64,000 bases of DNA. Source: Streptomyces antnestii. GTDB lineage: Bacteria > Actinomycetota > Actinomycetes > Streptomycetales > Streptomycetaceae. Location: NCBI RefSeq assembly GCF_004005495.1, contig NZ_RZYA01000011.1, positions 124,001 through 188,000 of the forward strand, read 5' to 3'. Both the position numbers and the translations under genes were made by a program. Of this stretch, positions 26,263-34,422 are shown piece by piece. Each line of letters starts with the position of its first letter. Within the stretch, counting starts at the first letter, position 1. A model generated the notes under the pieces. It was not told the origin of the DNA and did not search any database. It saw only the letters and a list, made by a program, of their open reading frames with translations.

Positions 26263-26772
26263 ATGCGTACTACTCAGATATTCGTCCGTTCGACGCTCAC
26301 CGTCGCCGCGGCGGCCGCGCTTCCCCTGACCGTGGCCGCGCCGTCCGCCTTCGCGGGCGGCCCCCCGAGCGGCGGCGGGATCGCGGTGACGGCCAACGGG
26401 TCCACGGTGCAGGTCAGCACCCGGGCCTGCAGAAACGGCGGCACCGCGAACCTCCTGTCCAGCAGCCAGGCGCGACAGGCCGCGCTGTCCGGCGGGACCG
26501 CCTCTTTCCAGAACGTCAGCCCCGGCACCTACACGGTGACGGTCATCTGCACCGGCCAGAGCACACCGGCGGGCACCCAGTCCGTCACCGTCAGCTCGAC
26601 GCCGACCATTTCGGCGACCTCGATGCCTGCACGCGGTGTGCAGGGCGGGCTCGGCGGAAGCTCGACGGACCACCGCACGGCGACGTACGTCGTCGGCGGG
26701 GCCCTCGTGGGCACGGGTGTCATCGGCAGCGCATGGTTCCTCCGCCGCCGTGGCGCACACCACCGGACGTAG
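26263..26772 (+). CDS. Small secreted, C-terminally anchored protein
   Basis: A 169-residue protein. A signal peptide (FVRSTLTVAAAAALPLTVAA) ends near PSAFAGG. A beta-rich stretch of about 90 residues with two Cys follows (ACRNGG and VICTGQ), then a Gly/Ser linker (GVQGGLGGSSTD). A single transmembrane helix (YVVGGALVGTGVIGSAWFLR) and an Arg/His tail end the protein. The same overall plan occurs at 51697-52359. No LPXTG motif is seen. GGAGGG precedes ATG 26263. Function unknown; it may be a cell-surface protein. Confidence 0.75.
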   Translation: MRTTQIFVRSTLTVAAAAALPLTVAAPSAFAGGPPSGGGIAVTANGSTVQVSTRACRNGGTANLLSSSQARQAALSGGTASFQNVSPGTYTVTVICTGQSTPAGTQSVTVSSTPTISATSMPARGVQGGLGGSSTDHRTATYVVGGALVGTGVIGSAWFLRRRGAHHRT

Positions 26773-26793
26773 GTCCCCGTCCGCGCAGCACTG

Positions 26794-26827
26794 CCGCCGC
26801 TCCGGCTCCGTGCCGGGCCGGCGGCGG
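26794..26827. terminator. Hairpin between convergent genes
   Basis: The segment CCGCCGCTCCGGC and the downstream GCCGGCGGCGG can pair as a GC-rich hairpin with a short loop. It lies between the secreted-protein gene (plus) and the padR gene (minus), so it can serve both strands. Confidence 0.6.
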
Positions 26828-26834
26828 TTCTGTG

Positions 26835-27407
26835 TCAGGCCGGGTCCGGACCGAAGGCCCGGTCCTTCTCGTCACCGTCGAGGCCGAGTTCTTCCAGCGT
26901 CTGTTCCAGCCAGCGGACCCAGAACGTCTCCAGGTCGATGCCCGCGCGCAGCACCACGTGCCGCAGACGGTCCGGGGCCGCGTCGAGGCCCGGCGGGAAG
27001 TCCCGCTTGTCGATCTCCTCGTACTCCGCCAACTGCCGCCGGTGCAGGCCGAGATGGCGGCGCAGGTCCGCCTCGATGCCGTCGGTGCCGACGACGGCGG
27101 CGGCTCGAAGCCGCAGGAGCAGCGGGTCGCGCAGCGGCTTGGGGTCCTGGCTCGCGGCGGTCCAGCGGGCCAGTTCCGCGCGGCCCTCGGGCAGGACCTC
27201 GTACTCCTTCTTCTGGCCGCGCGCGGGGGTGGGCGCGGGCAGGGCCCTGATGTATCCCTCGCCCTCCAGGCGGCCCAGCTCGCGATAGATCTGCTGGTGG
27301 GTGGCCGACCAGAAGTAGCCGATCGACTTGTCGAAGCGACGCGTCAGTTCGAGGCCCGACGACGGCTTCTCCAGGAGAGCCGTGAGGATCGCGTGCGGGA
27401 GTGACAT
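26835..27407 (-). CDS. PadR-family transcriptional regulator
   Basis: A 190-residue regulator. The winged helix-turn-helix starts at the N-terminus (LPHAILTALLEKPSSGLELT; the recognition part contains SATHQQIYRELGRLEGEGYI) and the C-terminal half is the PadR four-helix dimerisation domain (LGLHRRQLAEYEEID). PadR regulators sense aromatic or toxic compounds and usually repress nearby genes. The nearest candidate targets are the fadH-like reductase (same strand, upstream) and its own gene. ATG 27407 is followed by a good frame; the ribosome site is weak. Confidence 0.9.
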   Translation of the reverse strand: MSLPHAILTALLEKPSSGLELTRRFDKSIGYFWSATHQQIYRELGRLEGEGYIRALPAPTPARGQKKEYEVLPEGRAELARWTAASQDPKPLRDPLLLRLRAAAVVGTDGIEADLRRHLGLHRRQLAEYEEIDKRDFPPGLDAAPDRLRHVVLRAGIDLETFWVRWLEQTLEELGLDGDEKDRAFGPDPA

Positions 27408-27445
27408 GGGGTGCAGCCTATGTGGAGGGGTGCGGCCTGTGCGGA

Positions 27446-27484
27446 GGCGTTCACGCGGCCGGCGGGCCCGGCCGCGTGAACGCC
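27446..27484 (-). terminator. Strong hairpin downstream of the dienoyl-CoA reductase gene
   Basis: A perfect 17-bp inverted repeat, starting GGCGTTCACGCGGCCGG, with a 5-nt loop lies 5 bp after the stop codon of the 673-residue reductase. It should terminate that transcript. A poly-U run is missing, as is usual in Streptomyces. Confidence 0.8.
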
Positions 27485-27488
27485 GGTC

Positions 27489-29510
27489 TCACAGCGCGGC
27501 AGCCAGCTCGGTGCCCTGGCGGATGGCACGCTTCGCGTCCAGTTCGGCCGCCACGTCGGCGCCGCCGATCAGGTGCGCCGCGCGGCCCGCGGCGAGCAGG
27601 TCGTCGTACAGGCCGCGGCGCGACTCCTGGCCGGTGCACAGGACGACGGTGTCGACGGGGATGACGGTGGACGTGCCGTCGACGGTGACGTGCAGGCCCG
27701 CGTCGTCGATGCGGTCGTAGGTGGCGCCGGCGACCATGGTGACGCCGCGGTGGCGCAGTTCGGTGCGGTGGATCCAGCCGGTGGTCTTGCCGAGTCCGGC
27801 GCCGACCTTCGACGTCTTGCGCTGCAGGAGGTGCACGGCGCGCGGCGGGGCGGGGCGGTCGGGCTTCGCGAGGCCGCCGCGGCCCTGGTAGTCCATGTCG
27901 ACGCCCCACTGCCGGAAGTACGTCGCCGGGTCCTGGCTGGCCTTGTCGCCGCTGTCGGTGAGGTACTCGGCGACGTCGAAGCCGATGCCTCCCGCGCCGA
28001 CGATCGCGACGCGCTCCCCGACGTGCGCGCCGTCACGCAGGACGTCGAGGTAGCCGACGACGCTGGGGTGGTCGATCCCGTCGATCTCGGGGGTGCGGGG
28101 GGTGACGCCGGTGGCGACGACCACCTCGTCGTACGCGTCCGCGCCGAGGTCCCCGGCGGTGACGGGGGTGTTCAACCTGACGTCCACGCCGTGCAGTTCG
28201 AGCTGGGCGCGGTAGTAGCGCAGGGTCTCGTCGAACTCCTCCTTGCCGGGGACCTTGCGGGCGACATTGAGCTGGCCGCCGACCTCGGACGCGGCGTCGA
28301 AGAGGGTGACGGCGTGGCCGCACTCGGCGGCGGAGACCGCGCAGGCGAGCCCGGCGGGACCTGCGCCGACGACGGCGACGCGCTTGCGCCGGCGGGTCGG
28401 GGCGAGGACCAGTTCGGTCTCGTGGCAGGCGCGCGGGTTGACGAGGCAGGAGGTGATCTTGCCGCTGAAGGTGTGGTCGAGGCAGGCCTGGTTGCAGCCG
28501 ATGCAGGTGTTGATGGTGTCGGAGCGGTCCTCGGCGGCCTTGTTCACGAAGTCCGGGTCGGCGAGCAGGGGCCGCGCGAGGGACACCATGTCGGCGCAGC
28601 CGTCCGCGAGCAACTCCTCGGCGATCTCCGGGGTGTTGATGCGGTTGACCGCGACGAGCGGGATCGAGACCTCGCCCATGAGCTTCTTGGTGACGAAGGC
28701 GTACGCGCCGCGCGGCACGGACGTCGCGATGGTGGGGATGCGGGCCTCGTGCCAGCCGATGCCGGTGTTGATGATCGTGGCGCCGGCGGCCTCGATCTCC
28801 TTGGCGAGCTGCACGACCTCGTCGAGGGTGGAGCCGCCCGGGACGAGGTCGATCATCGAGAGCCGGTAGATGAGGATGAAGTCGGTGCCGACGCGCTCCC
28901 GGACGCGGCGGACGATCTCGACGGGGAAGCGGGTGCGGTTCTCGTACGAGCCGCCCCAGCGGTCGGTGCGCCGGTTGGTGGCGGCGACGATGAACTCGTT
29001 GATGAGGTAGCCCTCGGAGCCCATGATCTCCACGCCGTCGTAGCCGGCGCTCTTCGCGAGTTCGGCGGCGCGCGCGAAGTCGTCGATGGTCTGCTCGACC
29101 TCGGCGTCGGTGAGCTCGTGCGGCGGGAAGGGGCTGATCGGCGCCTGGAGGGGGCTGGGGGCGACGAGGTCCTGGTGGTAGGCGTAGCGGCCGAAGTGCA
29201 GGATCTGCATGGCGATCTTGCTGCCGGCGGCGTGCACGGCGTCGGTGACCTGGCGGTGCTCGGCGGCCTCCGCCTCGGTGGTCAGCTTGGCGCCGCCGTC
29301 CCAGGGGCGCCCGGCCTCGTTGGGGGCGATGCCACCGGTGACCATCAGGCCTACTCCGCCGCGGGCGCGGGCGGCGTAGAACTCCGCCATGCGCGCGAAG
29401 CCGTTCTCGGCCTCCTCCAGGCCCACGTGCATGGATCCCATCAGGACCCGGTTGGGGAGTGTGGTGAAACCGAGGTCGAGCGGGGTGAGCAGGTGCGGGT
29501 ATCGGCTCAT
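27489..29510 (-). CDS. fadH: NADPH-dependent 2,4-dienoyl-CoA reductase
   Basis: A 673-residue flavo-iron-sulfur enzyme that removes a double bond from 2,4-dienoyl-CoA in unsaturated fatty-acid beta-oxidation. Residues 1-330 are the Old Yellow Enzyme-type FMN barrel (TLPNRVLMGSMHVGLEE; ...DGVEIMGSEGYLINEF). About 330-370 hold the 4Fe-4S cysteines (CIGCNQACLDHTFSGKITSC). The C-terminal half binds FAD and NADPH (VAVVGAGPAGLACAVSA, VAIVGAGGIGFDVAEY). Candidate MarR sites at 29568-29581 cover its promoter region. It is monocistronic, with a strong terminator downstream. Confidence 0.93.
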   Translation of the reverse strand: MSRYPHLLTPLDLGFTTLPNRVLMGSMHVGLEEAENGFARMAEFYAARARGGVGLMVTGGIAPNEAGRPWDGGAKLTTEAEAAEHRQVTDAVHAAGSKIAMQILHFGRYAYHQDLVAPSPLQAPISPFPPHELTDAEVEQTIDDFARAAELAKSAGYDGVEIMGSEGYLINEFIVAATNRRTDRWGGSYENRTRFPVEIVRRVRERVGTDFILIYRLSMIDLVPGGSTLDEVVQLAKEIEAAGATIINTGIGWHEARIPTIATSVPRGAYAFVTKKLMGEVSIPLVAVNRINTPEIAEELLADGCADMVSLARPLLADPDFVNKAAEDRSDTINTCIGCNQACLDHTFSGKITSCLVNPRACHETELVLAPTRRRKRVAVVGAGPAGLACAVSAAECGHAVTLFDAASEVGGQLNVARKVPGKEEFDETLRYYRAQLELHGVDVRLNTPVTAGDLGADAYDEVVVATGVTPRTPEIDGIDHPSVVGYLDVLRDGAHVGERVAIVGAGGIGFDVAEYLTDSGDKASQDPATYFRQWGVDMDYQGRGGLAKPDRPAPPRAVHLLQRKTSKVGAGLGKTTGWIHRTELRHRGVTMVAGATYDRIDDAGLHVTVDGTSTVIPVDTVVLCTGQESRRGLYDDLLAAGRAAHLIGGADVAAELDAKRAIRQGTELAAAL

Positions 29511-29567
29511 GGGGCCCTCCGTGCGCGGCGAACGTCGTCACAGTTGTAGACGACGGCAGCTCCCTTT

Positions 29568-29581
29568 TGCAACAAGTTGCA
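29568..29581. promoter_or_regulatory. Candidate MarR operator upstream of fadH
   Basis: TGCAAC-AA-GTTGCA is a perfect inverted repeat of 6-bp arms lying 58 bp before the fadH start. The TGCAAC half also occurs at 29977-29982, before the MarR gene. A second dyad (GTCGTC and GACGAC around GTTGTAGAC, 29535-29552) lies between it and the gene. Confidence 0.5.
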
Positions 29582-29630
29582 TAAGAGAGGTGCGCCACGA
29601 CGGGTGCGCCACGGCGGGGCCCGGCCGGGG

Positions 29631-29897
29631 CTACTTGTCGGCGATCTCCGCCACCCACCCGTACGGCAGTTCCTGGCCGTCGACCGTCACGGCCTCGACG
29701 GTCCGGGTCTCGGGGTCGATCTCGGCCTGCACCCCCTCCCCCTCGAAGCGCGGATAGCCGGACTCCCCGTACGCCCCCGTGGCCTCGACGGACACCACGC
29801 GCAGCGGGTTGCCGTGCACGGGGTGGCCTTCCTTGTCCGCGAGTTGGGGCTTGACCAGGACGGTGTAGCGCGCGGGCGCATCACTGGTGTCGCTCAT
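29631..29897 (-). CDS. Small hypothetical protein (88 residues)
   Basis: An acidic, beta-rich-looking protein (YTVLVKPQLADKEGHPVHGN, then AEIDPETRTVEAVTVDGQEL) with no signal peptide or membrane segment and no family I can name. It starts at ATG 29897; TAGCCT on the minus strand (29905-29910) is 7 nt upstream, suggesting a leaderless transcript. It is divergent from the marR gene about 125 bp away and lies 121 bp upstream of fadH in the same direction, so it may be separate from it. The frame and codon bias look genuine. Confidence 0.65.
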   Translation of the reverse strand: MSDTSDAPARYTVLVKPQLADKEGHPVHGNPLRVVSVEATGAYGESGYPRFEGEGVQAEIDPETRTVEAVTVDGQELPYGWVAEIADK

Positions 29898-29967
29898 GTT
29901 CAGGAGGCTAGCCGCGGGCACGCGAACGCGCCTGCGCGCGGCCGGCCTCCCCTCAGCACACCGTTCG

Positions 29968-29982
29968 GTTGTAGAATGCAAC
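29968..29982. promoter_or_regulatory. Candidate MarR autoregulatory site
   Basis: GTTGTAGAATGCAAC has arms GTTGTA and TGCAAC (one mismatch) around a 3-bp spacer, about 40 bp before the MarR start. The same TGCAAC half-site makes up the perfect dyad upstream of fadH, and GTTGTAGA is repeated at 29543-29550. Confidence 0.5.
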
Positions 29983-30021
29983 GAGCAGCCGGGTGGGCTG
30001 CGCGGACTGCGAGGACTGCAC

Positions 30022-30450
30022 GTGGAAGACCGTGAGACGGCCGTCGAGACCATTCAGCGCGAGATGACGTCCTTCGCGCGGCGCGCCAGGGCGATGGCGG
30101 GGCGCATGCACCCCGAGCTGTCACTCGTGTCGTACACCCTGCTCAGCCACCTGGACGAACAGGCCGGCTGCCGGGCGACGGACCTCGCCGCGCACTACGC
30201 CCTGGACAAGTCCACGGTGAGCCGGCAGGTCGCGGCCCTCGAGCGGGCCGGGCTCGTGACGCGCCGGGTGGACCCGGACGACCACCGCGTCCAGGTCCTC
30301 CATCCGACGGAGGCAGGCGCCGACATCCTCGCCCAGGTCACCGTGAGCCGCCGCCAGGCGTTCCGGGAGCGCGTGGCCGACTGGCCCGAGGAGGATCTCG
30401 TGCGGTTCGCCGACTACCTGCTGCGCTACAACGCGCGGGTTCAGGAATAG
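30022..30450 (+). CDS. MarR-family transcriptional regulator
   Basis: A 142-residue MarR protein. The winged helix is complete: CRATDLAAHYALDKSTVSRQ is the recognition region and LVTRRVDPDDHRVQVLHPT the wing with its conserved DxR. GTG 30022 follows GAGGA by 7 nt, and longer starts have no site. Its stop TAG (30448-30450) is the first three bases of a MITE-like element, so the native C-terminus may have been altered. Candidate operators lie upstream of this gene and of fadH. Confidence 0.88.
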   Translation: MEDRETAVETIQREMTSFARRARAMAGRMHPELSLVSYTLLSHLDEQAGCRATDLAAHYALDKSTVSRQVAALERAGLVTRRVDPDDHRVQVLHPTEAGADILAQVTVSRRQAFRERVADWPEEDLVRFADYLLRYNARVQE

Positions 30451-30641
30451 GGCGTGTCCGGCGGATCAGGTCGGACAGGTCGCGGCGTCCGGTGCGGTGC
30501 ATCGCAAGGCGCCGGAGCGCCCTGATAGCGGAGCTGTCCGGGCGTTTCGGCAACGCCGCGAGGTGCCGTGCGAATGGGGGCACCTCCCAGCGGTAGCTGG
30601 GGGAGCCGCGACCCCGGCCATGATCCGCCGGACACGCCCTA
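30448..30641. mobile_element. MITE-like element 1 (194 bp)
   Basis: A non-coding segment bounded by perfect 21-bp inverted repeats (30448-30468 and 30621-30641), each beginning TAGGGCGTGTCCGG when read inward. Inside is a core (about 30502-30559) shared with the neighbouring element and a GC-rich hairpin (CTCCCAGCGGTAGCTGGGGG). No transposase is encoded. Similar short palindromic elements are scattered between Streptomyces genes. The left end provides the MarR stop codon. Confidence 0.75.
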
Positions 30642-30853
30642 GGGCGTGTTTCGAAAGTAGCGTCGTCCGCCCGGAGGGCGGGCCCCGCGGCGTCTGGTGC
30701 GTGCGATCGCAAGGCGCCGGAGCGTCCTAGTGGCGGAGCCACTCGGACGTTTCGGCAACGCCGCATGGGGGTCCCCCCGCTCGAGCGAAGCCGAGAGTGG
30801 GGGAGTGCGTGCCAGGCGCCGCGGGGCAGGCGGGACTTCCGAAACACGCCCTA
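30640..30853. mobile_element. MITE-like element 2 (214 bp), abutting element 1
   Basis: Its 19-bp ends (30640-30658, beginning TAGGGCGTGTTTCG, and 30835-30853) are inverted repeats with one mismatch and differ from those of element 1, but the internal core (about 30705-30763, containing CAAGGCGCCGGAGCG and CGTTTCGGCAACGCCGC) is shared. The TA at 30640-30641 is common to both. A hairpin (CCCCCGCTCGAGCGAAGCCG) lies inside. The right end supplies the stop codon of the convergent GNAT gene. Confidence 0.7.
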
Positions 30854-31585
30854 GGCCTGACCCGCGCCGACCACGGCGAAGCCGTCGGACTCGGGGGCGC
30901 GGGCCGCCATGAACCTCGTGGTGCGCCGCAGCCGGAAGCCCAGTGACTCGTACAGCCTGATGGCGTTCGTGTTGCGGGCCGAGGTGTGCAGGAACGGGGT
31001 CTCGCCGCGCTCCCTGATGCCCGCCGCCACGGCCAGGACGAGCCGGCCGCCGAGCCCCTGTCCCCGGTGCTCCGGGTCGGTGCAGACCGCGCTGATCTCC
31101 GTCCAGCCCGGCGGGTGCAGCCGCTCCCCCGCCATCGCGACGAGCGCGCCGCCCCGGCGTATCCCGAGGTACGTGCCCAGCTCGACGGTGCGCGGCAGGA
31201 ACGGGCCCGGCCGGGTCCGCGCCACCAGGTCCAGCATCTCGGGCACGTCGGCGGCGCCGAGCCGCACGGCCTCCGGGTCCGGGGCGGCGGCCACACCCTC
31301 GTCGACGAGCTGCACCCCGTCCATGTCCATCGTGAGTTCCCAGCCGTCCGGCGGCGGCGTACGCATCCCGGGCAGCGGCACCGTCTCGCCCGGGCCCGCG
31401 AGCGCGGCGAGGTCCGCCCAGTCGCCGGGCGCCGGATCGTCGGGCAGCGCGAGCCACGGCGACACGTCCAGGGGGTACCGCAGGACCCGGCCCCGCCGCT
31501 CGGCGAAGTGCGCGTGCGGGCCGGTGAGGGAGGCGTACGCGGGGTTGTCCAGCGGGTGGGCGGGGGCGGCGGCCGGGACGGTCAT
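30851..31585 (-). CDS. GNAT-family N-acetyltransferase
   Basis: A 244-residue protein whose C-terminal half is the GNAT domain: EISAVCTDPEHRGQGLGGRL (acetyl-CoA pyrophosphate loop, R-G-x-G-x-G) and ARNTNAIRLYESLGFRLRRT (motif B). The N-terminal 120 residues are a divergent, Pro-rich segment (HPLDNPAYASLTGPHAHFAE), as in Streptomyces FR47-like acetyltransferases. The acceptor is unknown. I chose ATG 31585, since upstream codons lack a site. Its stop TAG is contributed by MITE-like element 2. Confidence 0.85.
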   Translation of the reverse strand: MTVPAAAPAHPLDNPAYASLTGPHAHFAERRGRVLRYPLDVSPWLALPDDPAPGDWADLAALAGPGETVPLPGMRTPPPDGWELTMDMDGVQLVDEGVAAAPDPEAVRLGAADVPEMLDLVARTRPGPFLPRTVELGTYLGIRRGGALVAMAGERLHPPGWTEISAVCTDPEHRGQGLGGRLVLAVAAGIRERGETPFLHTSARNTNAIRLYESLGFRLRRTTRFMAARAPESDGFAVVGAGQA

Positions 31586-31776
31586 GCGGCGGGCTCCAAG
31601 AGGGCGGCGGTGGTGTACGGGCGGGTGGGCGGCCGTGCCGACCATGGCCGCCCACTGATGAAAGCCCATGTCACCGCAGGCTGATTCCCTCACGAGGCGA
31701 AGTTCACAAGGCCGCAACGATGCGCGCCGCGGGGTGCGCGTTGCCGACGCGTGAACGTTCTTGACATGCTGGCGCG

Positions 31777-32409
31777 ATGTCCCCCGTACCCCTGAGTGAC
31801 CGCGTCGAGGAACTGCTCGCGGGCGAGCACCCGTTGCCGGTCGTGGAGGCGGGCGACCCCGTCCTCCGGTCCCCCGCGCAGACCTACGACGGTCAGCTCG
31901 CGCCCGCGCTCCTGGAGCGTCTGATCACCGCGATGCGCGCGTCGATGCACGCCGCTCCCGGGGTCGGGCTCGCCGCACCGCAGATCGGCGTCCCGCTGCG
32001 GCTCGCCGTCATCGAGGACGCGGCCGAGGTCCCCGACGAGGTACGCCTGGTACGCGGCCGGGTGCCGCAGCCGTTCCGCGTCCTGATCAACCCGTCGTAC
32101 GAGCCCGTGGGCGCGCACCGCGCCGCGTTCTTCGAGGGCTGCCTGAGCGTGCCGGGCCTGCAGGCCGTGGTCGCCCGGCACGAGCGGGTGCGGCTGCGGG
32201 CGCTCGACGAGCGGGGCCGCCCCGTGGACGAGGAGTTCACGGGGTGGCCCGCCCGGATCGTGCAGCACGAGACCGACCATCTGCACGGCACGCTCTACCT
32301 CGACCGCGCCGAGCTGCGCTCGCTGTCCACGCGGACCGCGATGGCCGAGCGCTGGACGCAGCCCACGCCCGACCTCGCCGCGAGCGCGCTCGGCTTCTCA
32401 GTCCCGTAG
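31777..32409 (+). CDS. def: Peptide deformylase
   Basis: A 210-residue peptide deformylase that removes the formyl group from nascent proteins. All three motifs are present: GVGLAAPQIG (motif I), FFEGCLSVPGL (motif II with the metal-ligand Cys) and IVQHETDHLHG (motif III; two His ligands and the catalytic Glu). The length and the C-terminal extension fit actinobacterial PDF. ATG 31777 is used; no classical Shine-Dalgarno sequence is seen, and the upstream sequence contains TTGACA. The stop overlaps a short repeat relic (32407-32428). Confidence 0.93.
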   Translation: MSPVPLSDRVEELLAGEHPLPVVEAGDPVLRSPAQTYDGQLAPALLERLITAMRASMHAAPGVGLAAPQIGVPLRLAVIEDAAEVPDEVRLVRGRVPQPFRVLINPSYEPVGAHRAAFFEGCLSVPGLQAVVARHERVRLRALDERGRPVDEEFTGWPARIVQHETDHLHGTLYLDRAELRSLSTRTAMAERWTQPTPDLAASALGFSVP

Positions 32410-32428
32410 GGGCCTGTCGTCCGGATCA
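32407..32428. repeat. 22-bp relic resembling a mobile-element end
   Basis: TAGGGGCCTGTCGTCCGG followed by ATCA closely resembles the sequence at 57721-57741 (TAGGGCCTTTCGTCTGG and ATCA) and the TAGGGC...GGATCA ends of the element at 30448-30641. Here its left end forms the stop codon of peptide deformylase and its right end (TCA) the stop of the VOC gene. It looks like a solo terminal repeat or internal-deletion product. Confidence 0.5.
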
Positions 32429-33217
32429 GGCCAGGTCGGGCATCTCGCCCTGGGTCGTGCTCATGTCGATCACCGAGAACGCGGCACCCTGCTGGTCCGC
32501 GACCGCCGCGAAACGGCCGAACGGTGAGTCCATCGGGCCGAAGTGGAGCTTCCCGCCGAGCTTGGTCGCCGTCGCGACCGCCGCGTCGCAGTCGTCGACG
32601 GCGAAGTAGACGTTGACGTACGACGGGACCTGCGGCGGGAAGTCCTCGGTCATCTTGAAGCGGCCGAGCTGGGGCCGGCCGTCGAGCTGCCAGACGTTGA
32701 AGTCGACGTGCTCGTCCACCATCTTCTTGACCTCGTACGGGAAGACGGCCTCGAAGAACGCGTCCGTCTTCGCGGGGTCCCTCGTGGTCACCTCGGCCCA
32801 GGCGAACGAGCCGGGTTCGCCGGTCTTCTCGAACCCCTCGTGCGTACCCGGCTGCCAGAGGCTGAAGAAGACGCCGGCGGGGTCCTGGGCGGTGACCATC
32901 GTGCCGAAGTCGGCGACCTGCATCGGCTCCATCGCCAGGGCGCCGCCGGCCTCCTTGACACGGGTCACGGCGGCCTTGATGTCGGGCGTGGCCAGATACA
33001 GGTTCCAGGCCGCCGGGACGCCCTCCGTGCCGGGCATCTGCGGCGCGAGCGCGCCGACCCGCTTGCCGTCGGACCTGGCCTGCGTGTAGTTGCCGAACTC
33101 CTGCTGTCCCTCCTCGAACGTCCAGCCGAGAAGCTCGCCGTAGAAGCTCTTGGCGGCCTCCAGGTCGGGGAACATGGCGTCGGCCCAGATGGGCGCGCCC
33201 TCCGGTCGTGCGGCCAT
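32426..33217 (-). CDS. VOC-family protein with two glyoxalase/bleomycin-resistance-like domains
   Basis: A 263-residue protein made of two vicinal-oxygen-chelate domains (about residues 1-130 and 135-260). Each has the strand-helix pattern: ADAMFPDLEAAKSFYGELLG in the first and WAEVTTRDPAKTDAFFEAVF in the second. These usually act on or sequester small molecules, often as metal-dependent enzymes, but the conserved metal-ligand set is not obvious here. ATG 33217 is preceded by AAGAAGGG. It is convergent with def, sharing the short relic. Confidence 0.85.
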   Translation of the reverse strand: MAARPEGAPIWADAMFPDLEAAKSFYGELLGWTFEEGQQEFGNYTQARSDGKRVGALAPQMPGTEGVPAAWNLYLATPDIKAAVTRVKEAGGALAMEPMQVADFGTMVTAQDPAGVFFSLWQPGTHEGFEKTGEPGSFAWAEVTTRDPAKTDAFFEAVFPYEVKKMVDEHVDFNVWQLDGRPQLGRFKMTEDFPPQVPSYVNVYFAVDDCDAAVATATKLGGKLHFGPMDSPFGRFAAVADQQGAAFSVIDMSTTQGEMPDLA

Positions 33218-33372
33218 GACGCGAACCCTTCTTCGGTGTGGGGAAAACCTTCTTCCGTCCTCGGTTCACGCTAGCCGCGAGCGGACGGGGCCGCGCGACA
33301 AACCCTTACGGAGCGGTGACGTACCGGAGCGGAGCACCGTCAACGCGCCCCCTCCCGCCTAGCGTGGGCGGC

Positions 33373-34398
33373 ATGCGTGTACTGGTCACCGGCGGTGCCG
33401 GGTTCATCGGGTCCGCGGTCGTGGACACCCTCTCCGCTCGCGGGCACGAGGTCGTCGCGCTCGACGTCCGCCCGCCCGGCCCGGACGAACGGCGCCCGTG
33501 GACCGTCGCCGACGTCCGCGACCGTGCCGCCGTCGAATCGGCGCTCACCGGAGTCGACGCGGTGTGTCACCAGGCGGCGAAGGTCGGCCTCGGCAAGGAC
33601 TTCGCGGACGCCCCCGACTACGTCTCCCGCAACGACCTCGGCACCGCCGAGCTGCTCGCCGCGATGGCCGCGGCCGGCGTACGCGACCTGGTGCTCGCCG
33701 GCTCGATGGTCGTGTACGGGGAGGGCCGGTACGTGTGCGGGCGCCACGGGGTGGTGCGGCCGGGGCCGCGGGCCGAGGCGGATCTGCGGGCGGGCCGGTT
33801 CGAGCCCGTGTGCCCGCGGTGCGGCGCCGCGCTCGACCCCGGCCTCGTCACGGAGGACGCCCCCACGGACCCCCGCAACGTGTACGCGACGACGAAGCTC
33901 GCCCAGGAACATCTGGCGTCCGCCTGGGCGCGGGCCACCGGCGGGCGCGCGGTGTCGCTGCGCTACCACAACGTGTACGGGCCGGGGATGCCACGCGACA
34001 CCCCTTACGCGGGCGTCGCCTCGTTCTTCCGCTCGGCGCTTGCCAGAGGTGAGGCTCCGCGCGTCTTCGAGGACGGGCGCCAGCGGCGGGACTTCGTCCA
34101 CGTACGCGACGTGGCCGCGGCGAACGCCCTCGCCCTGGAGGCCCTGTGCGACCGGCCGGCCGGGGCGTGCTCCGCGTACAACACGGGCAGCGGGGATCCC
34201 CGCACGGTGGGTGAGATGGCGCATGCGCTGGCCGCCGCCCATGGTGGCCCGGCGCCGGTGGTGACGGGCGAGTACCGGCTGGGCGACGTACGGCACATCA
34301 CGGCGGACCCGTCCCTCCTCAAGGCCGAGCTCGGGTGGCACGCGGAGATCGAATTCGAGGCGGGCATGCGGGAGTTCGCGAAGGCGGAGCCGGAGTGA
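33373..34398 (+). CDS. NAD-dependent epimerase/dehydratase with a cysteine-rich insertion
   Basis: A 341-residue extended short-chain dehydrogenase. The Rossmann motif is VLVTGGAGFIGSAVVDTL. Between the AGSMVVYGEGRY strand and the catalytic YATTK there is an insert (about residues 116-165) containing YVCGRHG and PVCPRCGAALDP, i.e. a Cys-x2-Cys pair and another Cys, suggesting a zinc ribbon. The catalytic Tyr-x3-Lys is NVYATTKLA. Such enzymes modify nucleotide sugars. TAGCGT at 33360-33365 lies 7 nt before ATG 33373 with no ribosome site, so it is probably leaderless. It opens a sugar/envelope module. Confidence 0.9.
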   Translation: MRVLVTGGAGFIGSAVVDTLSARGHEVVALDVRPPGPDERRPWTVADVRDRAAVESALTGVDAVCHQAAKVGLGKDFADAPDYVSRNDLGTAELLAAMAAAGVRDLVLAGSMVVYGEGRYVCGRHGVVRPGPRAEADLRAGRFEPVCPRCGAALDPGLVTEDAPTDPRNVYATTKLAQEHLASAWARATGGRAVSLRYHNVYGPGMPRDTPYAGVASFFRSALARGEAPRVFEDGRQRRDFVHVRDVAAANALALEALCDRPAGACSAYNTGSGDPRTVGEMAHALAAAHGGPAPVVTGEYRLGDVRHITADPSLLKAELGWHAEIEFEAGMREFAKAEPE

Positions 34399-34422
34399 CG
34401 GGCGCGCTCCGGTGCGCGCGGG

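Noticed and set aside
27573..29549. 658-codon plus-strand reading frame
   Set aside because: Antisense to fadH; the composition is typical of a shadow frame.
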